Shown here: positions 1-10,009 of the stretch, one piece after another | Position numbering within the stretch: position 1 is the stretch's first letter | Layout: every line of letters starts with the position of its first letter | Source of the DNA: Saccoglossus kowalevskii | Lineage: Eukaryota; Hemichordata; Enteropneusta; Harrimaniidae | DNA: 24,732 bases | Direction: 5' to 3' | Assembly: GCF_000003605.2 (NCBI RefSeq) | Contig: NW_003120946.1 | Coordinates: forward strand, 127,784-152,515 | Program-made: the position numbers and the translations under genes | Notes under the pieces: model-generated | What the model saw: only the letters and a program-made list of their open reading frames with translations | What the model was told of the DNA's origin: nothing | Database searches by the model: none

Positions 1-882
1 TTTCATTTGCACTACGCGCAATACTTTAATAGACGCTGACAGACAGAGGATCAATGGAACAGTCATTTTTCACAAAAAATTCTCATCTAGTATTTCAATA
101 ACTGTACGTATCGCATTATTCGATGAACTTATAAAAAACGACAGAAATCTTGAGTAGAATAAAAACAAACGGTAATTTATTCATAAATTGAAAAGTTTTC
201 ACTTTTGACTCATTTCGAGAAAACAAAAGCTCGCATTGCACTGTCCGGGCACAGTCCGTTTTCCAGTTTGCTGATCAGTTTATAACAATACAGGATGTCC
301 GTAACTTCATTATGTTTTCCCAGATAGAGGGACTGTAGTTTTCCGTACGTCTGTTTTGATTGAAAAAAGAAAACATAAAAAACCTATTTTCGAGAGAAAC
401 ACGCATACACTTCACTAGTTTGAAAAAAAATATATTTTCACACAATTCACACACACACAGCTAACTAAAAATATATAACATATAGGTGTTCAAATGCCAT
501 CTTCAATGTGAAATAAAAGTTTGAATATAAGCGCCCACGAACCTGGGTCTCATCCTTAAATCACATCAACCCTATTAACTTAGGGTCAGTGGTGTATTGC
601 TATCTCCTATTAAGGTAATCTACATAAACGAAAATGCAATGGTAACAATATACAATATTTTCACATGAAAAGTACCTACTTTTCACCACATGTACTGTCT
701 TACACATGTACATACACTGTCAAGGTCTCTCGATTATGTGTGGGTTGTATAGGTAGATCGTATAGTGGCGGGAAGGTTATAGGAATAAGTGGTAAATACA
801 TAGGCGACACGAGGTAAACGGTTGACTGCTCATTAAGAACTTTATTCACAATTAAAACTTGTTTATATAATGTATTGGTATA
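1..882. other. AT-rich non-coding stretch, no gene seen
   Basis: No reading frame here resembles a known protein and stops are frequent on both strands. A short CA microsatellite lies near 450-461. The string GGTCTCTCGATT near 724-735 recurs near 3107-3118, which hints at a dispersed repeat edge, but the flanks align poorly. Confidence 0.6.
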
Positions 883-1040
883 CTGTAAAATACTTTATTT
901 CAGCTGGAATAAATTTTCGCTGAACAGACTTTTGGTGTTTAGTGTGGAATTTATTTTCACTGTTTTTTGACAAGTTGAATTTAAAATACAGGAAAAAAGG
1001 TATATTCGCTGAATTTCAACGAAAATAAAGTATTCTACAG
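883..1040. mobile_element. Short TA-flanked MITE with ~28-bp terminal inverted repeats
   Basis: The left end CTGTAAAATACTTTATTT (from 883) is matched in inverse by AAATAAAGTATTCTACAG ending at 1040. The match extends inward to about 28 bp with a few mismatches. The dinucleotide TA lies directly outside both ends (881-882 and 1041-1042), as expected for a TA target-site duplication of the Tc1/mariner type. The interior carries TTTTCGCTG/TTTATTTTCAC-like motifs often seen in small MITEs of bivalve and other marine invertebrate genomes (recollection, not searched). It has no coding capacity. The ends and the flanking TA are seen directly; the superfamily is inferred. Confidence 0.75.
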
Positions 1041-1344
1041 TAGTTACGCAACAAAGAAGGTACAAGGTAAATATTAATTAGTGAGTGGCCAGCTGCAAGG
1101 ATTAAGGTGTGTGGCCATGAATAAAGATGACATGAGCTTAGGATTAATATAAACTCTAATATAAACAATGTAAATAAAAGAATGAATTCCCGACAAATTT
1201 AAATCCTAAGAAATAATAGTTGCAATAATACAAAATACAGACTACTACACAGAACTGTACATGAGCTCTATTAACCGAGCACAATATGTATCAAAGAAAA
1301 CTCATCAATTTCTTCAAATTCAAGAAATATAATTTGTATATTGC
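1041..1344. other. Non-coding spacer, nothing recognised
   Basis: AT-rich sequence with no convincing reading frame, RNA gene or repeat structure seen by eye. Confidence 0.5.
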
Positions 1345-1760
1345 CTACCCTACATTGTGGACATCTGTACGTAACAGCAAATGTGCAACATAGGAGGGTA
1401 GAGTCTATGCTACGTCACCAGTCTCTAGAAATAGTAGCGCTAACCTATAAGCTGTGTTTATTAACTGCGACGTTTTATACACTGAAACTATAGCCAAACC
1501 GCCACCAGAATAGAGGGTCACTTCAAAACCATCCACCAGTAATTATGTAGAATTTACAAGGAAGACAAAATAGCTTAACCACCTAACTTATCAACATTTC
1601 TCACAATTAATAGATAAAATTATATCTCAAACTGTTCGTTCAAATGAGTAATAAATTATAACAATCTCATGCGAAAATCACCAACCGGTTCACAACGTCC
1701 TCTAAAGTTTCGAAAAATTGCCGACCACGAGGTAAGTACAATAGCGTTGAGTAGAGATGC
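1345..1760 (+). repeat. Dispersed ~400-bp repeat, copy 1
   Basis: This stretch aligns in the same orientation with 4728-5100. Shared anchors in order are ATGTGCAA-ATAGGAG then GTAGAGTCTATG (1380-1411 versus 4763-4793), AATAGAGG (1510 versus 4899), ACAAAATAGCTT (1565 versus 4980) and ACGAGG-AAGTACAAT (1727 versus 5069). Between anchors the copies are diverged with small indels, so this is an old interspersed repeat. No terminal inverted repeats or coding potential were recognised, so the class (SINE, MITE or fragment of a larger element) stays open. Confidence 0.7.
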
Positions 1761-2606
1761 GCCAAAATTGCTCATAAATACAATGAGCATCCTGATTTTC
1801 GCATTTGCAGACACACATCGCTATCCTGTTCAAAATGGCAGCCGCATATGCGAAAAAAATAAATTATATTTATGTTAGATGCCCTCATAATACCTCTGGA
1901 GTTTTACTGTGAAAGTTGCTAGTGTCTGTGAACACTAACATCATTATAAACCCATATGCACCGATCCAAAGACTATCTACTCCCATCATGTCAATTATTG
2001 CTGTGATCATTGGCTCCTCTGTTTGCATCCCAAATTTTCCATTTAGTCCATTATTACCATTATTGTGGGATTTTGAGTTATGCTCGTCACACTCTCAATC
2101 TTTTGCGCCTCCATTATTTCTATGTACATCACCAAGCTGGGTATTCATTGCTCATGGAGTAAAACCGTGGAGTAAAACCATGTGCACTGCTTGGAGTTTT
2201 CTCTTGCTGCTGGGGATCATTGAACCTCTCAATATTCCTTGTTAATGTGTATTCCCTCTGTTGTCATCTGGTACCTCACTGTAGCCGCTCAATCTGCGTT
2301 GATCATCGCCAACGAAGACTATGGGATACCTTCTACCTCCGACAACCTTTACCTGTGGCATCTATACGCAAACTTGCTGGCGAATCTCTGGGATCACCGC
2401 CACTCACACCTGTTCTAACAAATGTACCCAAACGAGAATCATTAACAGTAAAATGCAATAATAAAATACAATACTACTCACAAAAACTGCACCTGTTCAG
2501 AACAAGAAACTAACTTTAAGCAATAAAAGTCAAATGCGCCACTGCTGTACTAAAAACAACAATTAACAGCTCTGTCTCGTCTTCACCAGTCACTGCCCTA
2601 TCAACT
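1761..2606. other. Non-coding, chance reading frames only
   Basis: Plus-strand frames of 109 codons (1916-2245) and 97 codons (2220-2513) exist, but they overlap each other and lack recognisable domains or convincing composition. A 13-bp motif, TGGAGTAAAACC, is duplicated in tandem near 2156-2181. I see no gene here. Confidence 0.55.
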
Positions 2607-2770
2607 GGCATTAAACTCTTTAAAGCGGGAGGGTCGCCACCTACGAACGCGCGGGAATTGTGTCCCAACACACGCTAAAAACGCAAAGGTTCATGGGTAG
2701 ACGCTTGTTTGTAAACAATGACACGCTATGGCCATCTAACGCATGCGCAGGTGACGACTCCCCGCTTCAA
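2607..2770 (+). repeat. CpG-rich dispersed repeat, copy A
   Basis: This stretch aligns in the same orientation with 15131-15300. The best block is about 90 bp (2680-2768 versus 15209-15298), beginning ACGCAAAGG-TCATGGGTA and running through CGCTTGTTTGTAAACAATG to GCAGGTGACGACTCCCC-GCTT, at close to 90% identity by eye. It is richer in CpG than its surroundings. It contains GCATGCGCA, which resembles an NRF1 half site, and GTAAACA, a forkhead-like core. A promoter-like role is inference; the duplication is directly visible. Confidence 0.75.
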
Positions 2771-3169
2771 TTCAACACCAGGACGCACTTGACACTATAT
2801 TTAAATCGTTGGTGCTGATTAGTCAGTATACAACGAATAGTACCACATCACAGGGAGAAGACACACACCGATGCTTCACTCACTCAGTTAAAAGTTTACA
2901 ACAGACAATAATTACAATCAAATAGTTGTGCCTTCAGTAAGTATTTTGACCAAACTGAACTCAAACTAAGTAATTCACATCGACATTATTAATCTATTGC
3001 GAATAATACACCACTGAACTTGGTAATCCACCACGTACTAGAGTAATCTAAATAGGCAAAATTGGAATGGTTAAACTTACCACATACAGTGTATTACCCG
3101 GTCAGGGTCTCTCGATTTAAACATTTACAATCATGAGAAGAACAATAATAATAGTGAAAGAACACAGTG
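2771..3169. other. Non-coding spacer with a TATA-like run
   Basis: ACTATATTTAAAT lies near 2795-2807, just downstream of the CpG-rich repeat, but no gene start follows on either strand. The rest is AT-rich with no recognisable reading frame. Confidence 0.45.
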
Positions 3170-3287
3170 TAATAATAATAATCTTTATTATAAACGTATC
3201 CTTAATTGAGATATTGTTCGTGATACAATAAAGTTAAATGTTGTAAGTTAAAAATAGGAAAATATACAAAAAGCAAAAACGTTATTT

Positions 3288-3605
3288 TTATGAGGCAGCA
3301 GGTAATTTAGATTTAATGTAGTTTTCTCTCATTAATAAGCCTTGGTATACAAATTTGGCTAAATTAATTAACATGTTTTTGTCTTTCGTTTTAAGTATAT
3401 TTACTAGTTTTTCTTCTTTGTTTTGATTGGTCGGTGTTGCAAAACATTTGTTTAGGCTGTCTTGTCTTAATGCATCATAGTGTGAACACGTTAGAAGGAA
3501 ATATTTTTTATCCTCAATCTCTCCATTCTGGCAAATTTGACATTTTCTATCTTGTAAGGCGTGGTTTGTGTATCTGCCTTTTTTCAATTTGTAGAGTGTG
3601 TGCAC
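3288..3605 (-). pseudogene. LINE ORF2 C-terminal fragment with Cys/His module
   Basis: This 105-codon open segment is the C-terminal end of the LINE ORF2. It contains GRYTNHALQDRKCQICQNG followed by an acidic stretch and LLTCSHYDALR. That gives a C-x2-C, then H and C pattern like the zinc-binding region that follows the reverse transcriptase in several LINE clades. It is preceded on the minus strand by a second open segment (3651-3845) in another frame, so a frameshift separates them. It is not expected to make a functional protein. The assignment rests on position behind the RT relic and on the C-x2-C...C pattern. Confidence 0.7.
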
Positions 3606-4368
3606 TTATCCTTAATTTTGTCAATGCTGACCTATGAAATGGATTTTTGACTATTTCAAGATAACTTTCGAATTCAATTTTCTCTTTAATGCATCTGTAA
3701 GTGCGTAGTTTGTTTCTATGGTTGCCTCCCCTTTGTCATCGAATAGAGATTTATCACAGTGACTCTGAATGCCTGTTTTGTGTTCTCCTTGACTGTGGTA
3801 ATAATTGTTATTAGTTTCAGGAGTGTGTTTTTTCCCAGATGTCACCCTTGTTTGCCAAATTTAAAGTTTGTTTGATGCTTGACACCCAGTTTGGTGTGCC
3901 AGTTTTGTCTAGTTCGATACCTAGCTTATATGCCTCATTTAGAAGAGTATATTCTGGCTTCTGTGATATTTTTATTCAATATTTTACCATCTGAATTGTA
4001 CTAGTAACAATGAGAGGGTAGTGACCCAACTCCATCAAGCATGCTATGTTAGATGATTTGCAATTTACTTTTAAGAGAAATTTGCAAAATTTAATGCGAA
4101 TTTTTTCTGCTGGGTTATTTTGTTTTGATTTAATAAGATCATCTTGTGCTTTATGGAGCTTGCCTGAACTACTAAATTTGACTTCAAGGTAGGAATAATT
4201 AGAAACATTTTCAAGTTCAACATTATTAACATGAAATTTATGCTTGGTGAGTTTTTTTCTGTTTTATTGAATATAATAACTTTGGTTTATGATATGTTGA
4301 TGTCCAGTTGCCATTTTTCACAATATATATTTAAAGAGTTCAAAGCATTTTGAAGACCTGTGTTTGAT

Positions 4369-4556
4369 TTAGATAACAGAAGTAGATCGTCTGCATAAAG
4401 TAGGCAGGGGAGATTATTATTTAGTAAAAAAGGAGAATCAGTGTTTGAATTTTCTAAATGTTCTTTAATGTCGTTGACAGATATATTAAATAGTAATGGA
4501 CTTAGGCCATCACCTTATCGGATGCCTCTTTGGACAGGGAATACTTCTGTTAAGCC
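4369..4556 (-). pseudogene. LINE reverse transcriptase core relic
   Basis: Minus-strand reading gives the conserved RT block FPVQRGIR, a TAA stop where a Gln is normally found, then GDGLSPLLFNISVNDI, and further on LLYADDLLLLSKSN. YADD carries the two catalytic aspartates of the polymerase palm. The TAA plus later stops show the copy is dead. It continues into the tail segments at lower coordinates. Confidence 0.85.
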
Positions 4557-4727
4557 ATTTTTTTTAATTTTATACAGCTTAATGAGCAGGTGTAGATTGA
4601 TTGGATGATTTTGTGAAATGTGTATCTCTAGAAACGCATCAATATGCTTCGAACTGCACAAAACAGAGTGTTTATGCATAAATGAACAAATCAACGCCAT
4701 GTTTAAACAATCTAATACGCATACAGC

Positions 4728-5100
4728 TGGCCCTACAGTGAGGAAACCAGTTCGTCACAGAAAATGTGCAAAATAGGAGAGTAGAGTCTATGTTGCTATT
4801 CTCAAAAAATGGAAGCACCCAAAATGTACTACTATCGAAAGCTGTGCTGAAATTCACACCAACGTTTTCGGCAATGAAATTGTAGACCCCCCCCCCCCCA
4901 ATAGAGGTTATTGTCGCTCCAAAACACATATTACCGAGGAAAAAATAGACTCGCACCATCCATAATAATAATAACGAAAACAAAATAGCTTTACCGCCAT
5001 CGTCAATTGTCATTGATTAATACACACTGCATTATATACATTATATGTCAAAACAGTACATTCAAATCAACGAGGCAAGTACAATTAGCGACGACACAAC
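4728..5100 (+). repeat. Dispersed ~400-bp repeat, copy 2
   Basis: Second copy of the repeat seen at 1345-1760, with the same anchors in the same order. It differs by a run of 13 to 14 C residues near 4888-4901 just before AATAGAGG, and by an AATAATAATAA tract near 4963. It lies just outside the truncated 5' side of the LINE. Confidence 0.7.
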
Positions 5101-5576
5101 AATGTCGTCGGAAACGCCACCGCTCCCAGAGAATTACAGTCACTCCCGTAGATTTAGGCTCCTCGATCTGTACGTCTAAGTTCATTGGGTCTCTCTTTGC
5201 AAGGAATCGCCATCATCTTACCGATCAGTTCCCGAGTCGCATCAATCCGGTTATCGCCGGAACAGTTCAACGTTTCTAGTGTATAGTATAACATGGAATG
5301 ACAACCATGCTTGATTGTACTTAGATCTATGTCCATTTTTAGGATACGACTTCAACAAAGACTATTATTACAACATAGCTAGTATTTATACAGCGAACAC
5401 AGAACATATTCAACAAAGCATACATTTAATTGATTATTCGGGTCATCAGGGTGAATATATATATATATAGCGGTTTTAATAAAAGATTTGATTCATTATA
5501 TGATACACAAAACAATAACATACAATAGAAAACAACACGTTGTCTACTGTCTGTGGGTGTGCCAAAATAGGTACAT
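5101..5576. other. Non-coding, (AT)n microsatellite
   Basis: Contains ATATATATATATATA at about 5455-5469. A 90-codon plus frame and a 60-codon minus frame overlap each other without recognisable content. I see no gene. Confidence 0.5.
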
Positions 5577-5579
5577 AAT

Positions 5580-5613
5580 TGCTATGTTCACACGACAGCA
5601 TTTTACCGGAGCC
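5580..5613 (+). repeat. Left terminal inverted repeat
   Basis: Begins TGCTATGTTCACACGACAGC and continues CATTTTACCGGAGCC. Pairs with 6374-6406. Confidence 0.85.
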
Positions 5614-5777
5614 CTAAGCCAGCAGAAAATGGCTGTGTATACGCGTTCAGCTCGAGCCAAGTTCGGCTCCAATAAAACATCGTGGTTGAACTCCCATAGG
5701 GTTGAGCCCCGACATGGCTCCGCCCGTGTATACGCATCGGGCCCAAATCACGCCCTTACTCGTCTTCTCCAAGTAAC

Positions 5778-6046
5778 CTCTTATTTCAATTATGGCGGAG
5801 ACAGCATTTTTACCGGCTTCACGAAGAGGTACGCGCTCTAATATCTATTTGGCAGAGTAAGGAATTACTGCGATAGATTGATAGCTCAACGGGAAAATGG
5901 CGTACGAAATTATGCAACAAAAACTTGAAAGAACGACTGAACAGATCCAATGGAAATTGAAGAAACTTGTTAAAGACGCCAAAGATAAAAAATCGTTGAA
6001 GCGATCACGGTACGGTGACGCGTTCCTAGTAGGTTTAGACTCTTCC
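5778..6046 (+). pseudogene. Relic Myb/SANT-like (MADF-like) DNA-binding protein of a Harbinger element
   Basis: Inside the transposon, the frame from ATG 5897 reads MAYEIMQQKLERTTEQIQWK and continues LKKLVKDAKDKKSLKRSRYG, ending at a TAG near 6047. The pattern of an R-T-x-E-Q-hydrophobic-x-x-K-hydrophobic-K-K-L segment followed by a lysine-rich stretch matches the third helix and tail of Myb/SANT-like proteins encoded by PIF/Harbinger elements. An upstream ATG (5793, starting MAETAFLPASRRG) may be the old N-terminus, but a stop separates it. The N-terminal half of the domain is not clearly readable. Family assignment is by pattern, moderately sure. Confidence 0.5.
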
Positions 6047-6373
6047 TAGTAGTTTAGATATCACAGTTGAATAATTACAAAATGGTAATTTTGCATGCCA
6101 TAACTTAAGCGAATAGGCTGTGACACATTTTAGCTGCCATGTTTCCTGTTTATTCGAGATACTAGTACCTAAATCATAACACCGCGAGCGTTTTTTTTCT
6201 CAGCTCAACAGCATCGTGCCATGTAAAAAAACACAAGCACGACACCAATATAGTTTTCAGTTCTGTTTTATAACTGAATCGAACTCTAGCAGATCTCGGC
6301 TCTCGATCGGCTCCCGACCATGTGAACGCATTGGAGATAATCTCCTGTTAATCGGTGGGAGGAGCAGTAGTTT

Positions 6374-6406
6374 GGCTCGGTAGAATGCTGTCGTGTGAAC
6401 ATAGCA
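6374..6406 (-). repeat. Right terminal inverted repeat
   Basis: On the plus strand it reads GGCTCGGTAGAATGC then TGTCGTGTGAACATAGCA, the inverse of the left end with two or three differences. Confidence 0.85.
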
Positions 6407-6409
6407 AAT

Positions 6410-7340
6410 ATTTTGGTGGTTTTAGTCGTGAAAATAACTCCCCTTTTCATAATGGTCGCGTCCTAGGATCGGCTACGAAAAAGTACACGTTTCATCACCT
6501 AATTTCATTTCCATAACGATTGCATTAGTTACAAGGATATCTACTGTTTCTAGCCAACAACATTTAAGGTAAGTGTTGAAGTAATCGTAATAAATATTTT
6601 TCAGTGCTCCATGAGGCTGATATGTCGGTGATTGTACGATTAATTTGAAGACAAACGAGAGGCACAGCGTGCGATTGAACATCAGTGGCTGTAAAGCCTT
6701 GAATGTTAGACGTAGGAGAAAAAAAACAAACAATTTTAATGGACCGTGTAAATAAAAAAAAAACACCCGAGAAACAAAGGAAGTTTCATGTTAAGTAGCC
6801 GAAAAAGAAATACAAGTTACATAGGCGTTTCGTCGACCTTGTTTCAAAAATAATGTCGTGCTACTCACTACAAAACGCACGACAAACTTTTCAGTCGCGC
6901 TATGTAGACATACTACTACTTAATTTGTTCACATTTGCTTAGATACTGACACGATCCATCACGACAGAGGCATCTAGCAACGAACGCGCTTTAACGTACC
7001 GAGTAAACGACAATGTCCTCAAAGAATGTCCGATTTCGAAACCGTTGCTACTGACAATAGACCATTTGTATAATGCTGACTTTAGTATTAAATAATTTTT
7101 ACATCATAGTTTTTCTTCTTTTTAAATAGCATCTCTTTTATTCGTTTTCGATAACATTGTGTTCATATCCATGGTACGGGAGCCTTGATTCTCAATAATG
7201 AATACATCAACGATGTCATAAAATTAACTAATATTGATAATGCTGCAATATAAATCTTATTTAACATATAACTGCGTATACCTGCGTGAATTACTTTTTA
7301 ATAAAAATGTAGAGGATTTGTTACATTTCCATCCAAACCC
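6410..7340. other. Non-coding, nothing recognised
   Basis: AT-rich. The 97-codon minus frame at 6473-6766 has no recognisable domain and is probably chance. Confidence 0.5.
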
Positions 7341-7450
7341 CAATGGCAGCCATGTTTGTGTTTATTATTAGAGGACGCTTACAAGCGTAATCATTCCATA
7401 TTGTTCTATTCATAACTTGTGGCGTTAGGGTGACAGATGTATAATAATGC
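7341..7450 (+). repeat. Diverged repeat, copy 1 (GGCAGCCATGTTTG family)
   Basis: Aligns with 8231-8405 in the same orientation. Shared blocks are TGGCAGCCATGTTTG, TTATTAGAGG-CGCTTAC, ATCATTCCATA-like and TGGCGTTA-GG-GACAGATG. Copy 2 has about 65 extra bases between the blocks. Class unknown. Confidence 0.65.
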
Positions 7451-7494
7451 TATTCATATCTTGTGGCTTTGGGGTGACAGATGTATAATAATGC
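7407..7494 (+). repeat. 44-bp tandem duplication
   Basis: Unit 1 (7407-7450) and unit 2 (7451-7494) both begin TATTCATA and end GTGACAGATGTATAATAATGC. They differ at only a few positions. Unit 1 overlaps the end of the diverged repeat above. Confidence 0.9.
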
Positions 7495-8058
7495 TCATTA
7501 ATGCTCATTGGTTTCTAAAACATGTAAGGGAGCTAAACGGAATAGAAAAAATCAAACCCAAACCAAGAATATCTTGTACCTTAAAAATCATCTGAAAACA
7601 CATATGCACACCAATTTTAGCCTGACCACCCTCGTATGGAAATGACGATCTATGTCATGTGGCATGTATGACAGAACGTGAAAGGACTGCAACAATTGAA
7701 TCGTATACAAATTCACGAATACTCAGATTAAACACGTACTGTGACTTCAACCAACACATGGTGCACATATCGCATTGTACCTGCGACTTCTCCGTGACAC
7801 CATGATTTTCACAATAGATATCATATTTTTTTACACTGAGGGGCCCGTATTCAGTTTAGGTGCGTTTTATTCGACTTTTCTTACGAAATCAATTTTTGTG
7901 GTTTCAAACAGTCGGAGGCCCCTGACCGAGCTTCATCAATCTATGAGTGAATGCGACTTGGGGGGAACCTTGATTAAGGTCCAAATGCGAGTCTGTTTTT
8001 ACGCCTAGATGACGTAGTGATAGCATATATATGTAATCTTAAAACCTCTGATACTCTG
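7495..8058. other. Non-coding, nothing recognised
   Basis: Only a short plus-strand frame (7775-8008) without recognisable features. No RNA gene seen. Confidence 0.5.
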
Positions 8059-8119
8059 AGATACCGAAAAGTATGCACGAAGACAGTCTGACCATCCGAG
8101 TGCATACTTTGCGGTATCT
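8059..8119. repeat. Imperfect inverted repeat (hairpin), 20-bp stem
   Basis: AGATACCGAAAAGTATGCAC (8059-8078) pairs with GTGCATACTTTGCGGTATCT (8100-8119) with a single mismatch, enclosing a 21-base loop. It could be the core of a small MITE or a transcribed hairpin. Nothing in the sequence shows transcription. Confidence 0.8.
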
Positions 8120-8230
8120 TCGTAATAATCTTGTACATCTTTATCACCCAGTGATACATCACGGGAATGCAGACATCCAAAAAGTTTTGATCAGAATCAG
8201 CGAACTTCTTTGTGTGGAGTCCGGTCAAGC

Positions 8231-8405
8231 CCTGGTGGCAGCCATGTTTGATTTTTTTTATTAGAGGTCGCTTACGTGCATAAGCATCCCATACTTGGAA
8301 TTCGCATTTCCTAATATGGTAGGATGAAAATACCCTGTAAAATACCGCAAAAATCACGGCACGCTGTAAATTATGGCGTTACGGCGACAGATGCGTAATA
8401 ATTAC
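8231..8405 (+). repeat. Diverged repeat, copy 2 (GGCAGCCATGTTTG family)
   Basis: Second copy of the repeat at 7341-7450, about 890 bp away in the same orientation. See that entry for the shared blocks. Confidence 0.65.
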
Positions 8406-9400
8406 ACTATCTACTAGCATGTTATTTTAGCTAATTTTACTAATTTAAGATGTTGCCAAATTTAAAAGAGTGCATACTCTCACAATGACATTAGGATTCC
8501 GCTAATTATTAATGTGAGTAAGACTTGCTAAAATGACACTTAGTTATAAATTGTTTTACAGCAGCAAATTGTACTACATGTATTTCTAATGCCAGAAATT
8601 TGCAAATAGGAAAAATTCAAGAACAGTCACGGTCAGCGTCTAAAACTGTCGCCTGGTGCAAAAATAATAACTAACATTTATGTTCTAAGCATGACTGAAC
8701 CACAAATACAGAACGTTTCTGTTCTACATTTTGCATTCATACAACTATTTCGCAAGTGTGGATGAGAAGTGTATTATTACTGGTAGACAGATGTAGATAT
8801 TTTTAAAACTTCTATATGAAATGGTTGCGCTATTCATAGAGACGATGCGACTAGAAAATAGCATTTATACATTTTTTGCATGATATCGCGACCTACCTCC
8901 GAAAAACATGCAAAAAAGAAAGTTATGACTATTTATTACATCATGGTTGATCACAATTACTACATAGATTTGAAACTAATAATGAAATCAATTGATTTTT
9001 ATAGTAATATTGAAAAAAGAAATGTAAATATTCGATACTTCATTTGTGTCCGTTTTCATCTTCTTGGAAACTGACACGTCTTGATCTGAACAAGACGAGC
9101 TGGCACCATTTAAAATATTGCTGACCTTCTACTCCAAGTTCTGGGACGATTGTTTATAGCTAAGAACTCTTATTGAGAAAAAAAGGACAAAGTTAGTTCT
9201 TGTGCAAGACTGAGATGCTGCCCCCTCACTACACAACAATTCAATTGTTTTTTTATTCTATCCATGTCAGCATCAAAACCTCGTCAAAATAGAATCGTTG
9301 CCGAGACATTTGACCATTTCATTTTCTAAATACGAATGTAACTGGCGGTGCGTGAAAGTCTTGCAGAATATGATATTGTTTGTAATACAAGTGTATTTAC
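8406..9400. other. Non-coding, possible lost 3' end of the recombinase-like gene
   Basis: No convincing frame. The 64-codon plus frame at 8880-9074 is unrecognised. The minus-strand recombinase-like relic stops matching at a donor-like GAAG/GTAAAT at 9401, so a further exon may once have lain here, but none is recognisable. Confidence 0.45.
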
Positions 9401-10009
9401 CTTCAACTGAACGATGTCCTGCACGTTCCATAATGAGCTGTTCATCAATACCACTTTCATAGAGACCAGTAGCTGCTGTAGCTCATGAACTGGTTGGTAA
9501 ACTTCCCATCTACACCCACTGCTTCAAATAACTCCAGCACAACCAGTTTCAATCAACGAGTTGTGGCCTAGTGGTTGTTTGCTGAACCAGATTGTGGACA
9601 CTTTGTCTTTTCGGAGGGACTGCAAATAAAATCCCTCTTAATTTTCCTCTTCCGGGCACAGCGACACGTACTTCTTATAAATCCTAATGTGGCAGTGCAC
9701 CAGATAAATAACGTTTGCGTAATGCTTCACTTCCTTACGACGAACTCTGCAATGTTTGAACCCACCTTGGTAAGTTTTAGAAACATCTTCTACATACTTT
9801 AAATACGCTTTGTTATTTGAGGATTGTTGAAACGCAATGAAAGATGTTCCATACCACTTCTCAAAACAAAGTTAGTAGTAGTACACGAGTCGAATTTTCC
9901 ATAGGGCATCTATTTGCCCTCTCGAAATTGTTTCCGCTTGTTAATGTTAGTTCCCAGTCCTGTACGTGATATTAGTCTTTTTTCGGAATTTAACACTTGC
10001 CGGAAACCG

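Larger units (their letters stand above)
3170..4610 (-). mobile_element. Decayed, 5'-truncated LINE (non-LTR retrotransposon), 3' half of ORF2
   Basis: Read on the minus strand from 4610 to 3170, this region encodes the second half of a LINE reverse transcriptase and its C-terminal tail. Visible in order are FPVQRGIR, a stop, then GDGLSPLLFNI (about 4490-4550); the catalytic box YADDLLLLS (YADD codons at 4386-4397); and a C-terminal cysteine/histidine module (3440-3560). Several stops and frameshifts break it. The 3' end on the minus strand has AATAAAG followed by an (ATT) tract near 3170-3190, the usual poly(A)-signal plus simple-repeat tail of such elements. Upstream of FPVQ the protein match fades near 4610, so the copy is 5'-truncated. 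The clade (CR1/L2/Jockey-like) is not resolved by eye. Confidence 0.85.
5580..6406. mobile_element. 827-bp PIF/Harbinger-like non-autonomous DNA transposon
   Basis: The left end TGCTATGTTCACACGACAGC (5580) is mirrored by GCTGTCGTGTGAACATAGCA ending at 6406. The inverted match runs on through CATTYTACCGRAGCC to about 35 bp. Outside each end is AAT (5577-5579 and 6407-6409), a candidate 3-bp target duplication. Subterminal regions on both sides are loaded with GGCTC/GAGCC motifs (5650-5730 and 6290-6380), typical of transposase binding zones. The interior carries a relic Myb/SANT-like frame (5778-6046), as in PIF/Harbinger elements, and no transposase. TIRs, AAT and subterminal repeats are seen directly; the superfamily is inferred from the 3-bp duplication and the Myb-like relic. 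Confidence 0.8.

Noticed and set aside
1916-2513. Overlapping plus-strand frames of 109 and 97 codons
   Set aside because: They overlap in different frames, have no recognisable motif, and lie in repeat-rich DNA. Likely chance.
6473-6766. 97-codon minus-strand frame with hydrophobic N-terminus
   Set aside because: The Phe-rich start comes from A/T homopolymer runs. No domain or splice context supports a gene.
7974-8357. 127-codon minus-strand frame
   Set aside because: It spans the hairpin and a dispersed repeat, and its composition reflects these. Not protein-like.
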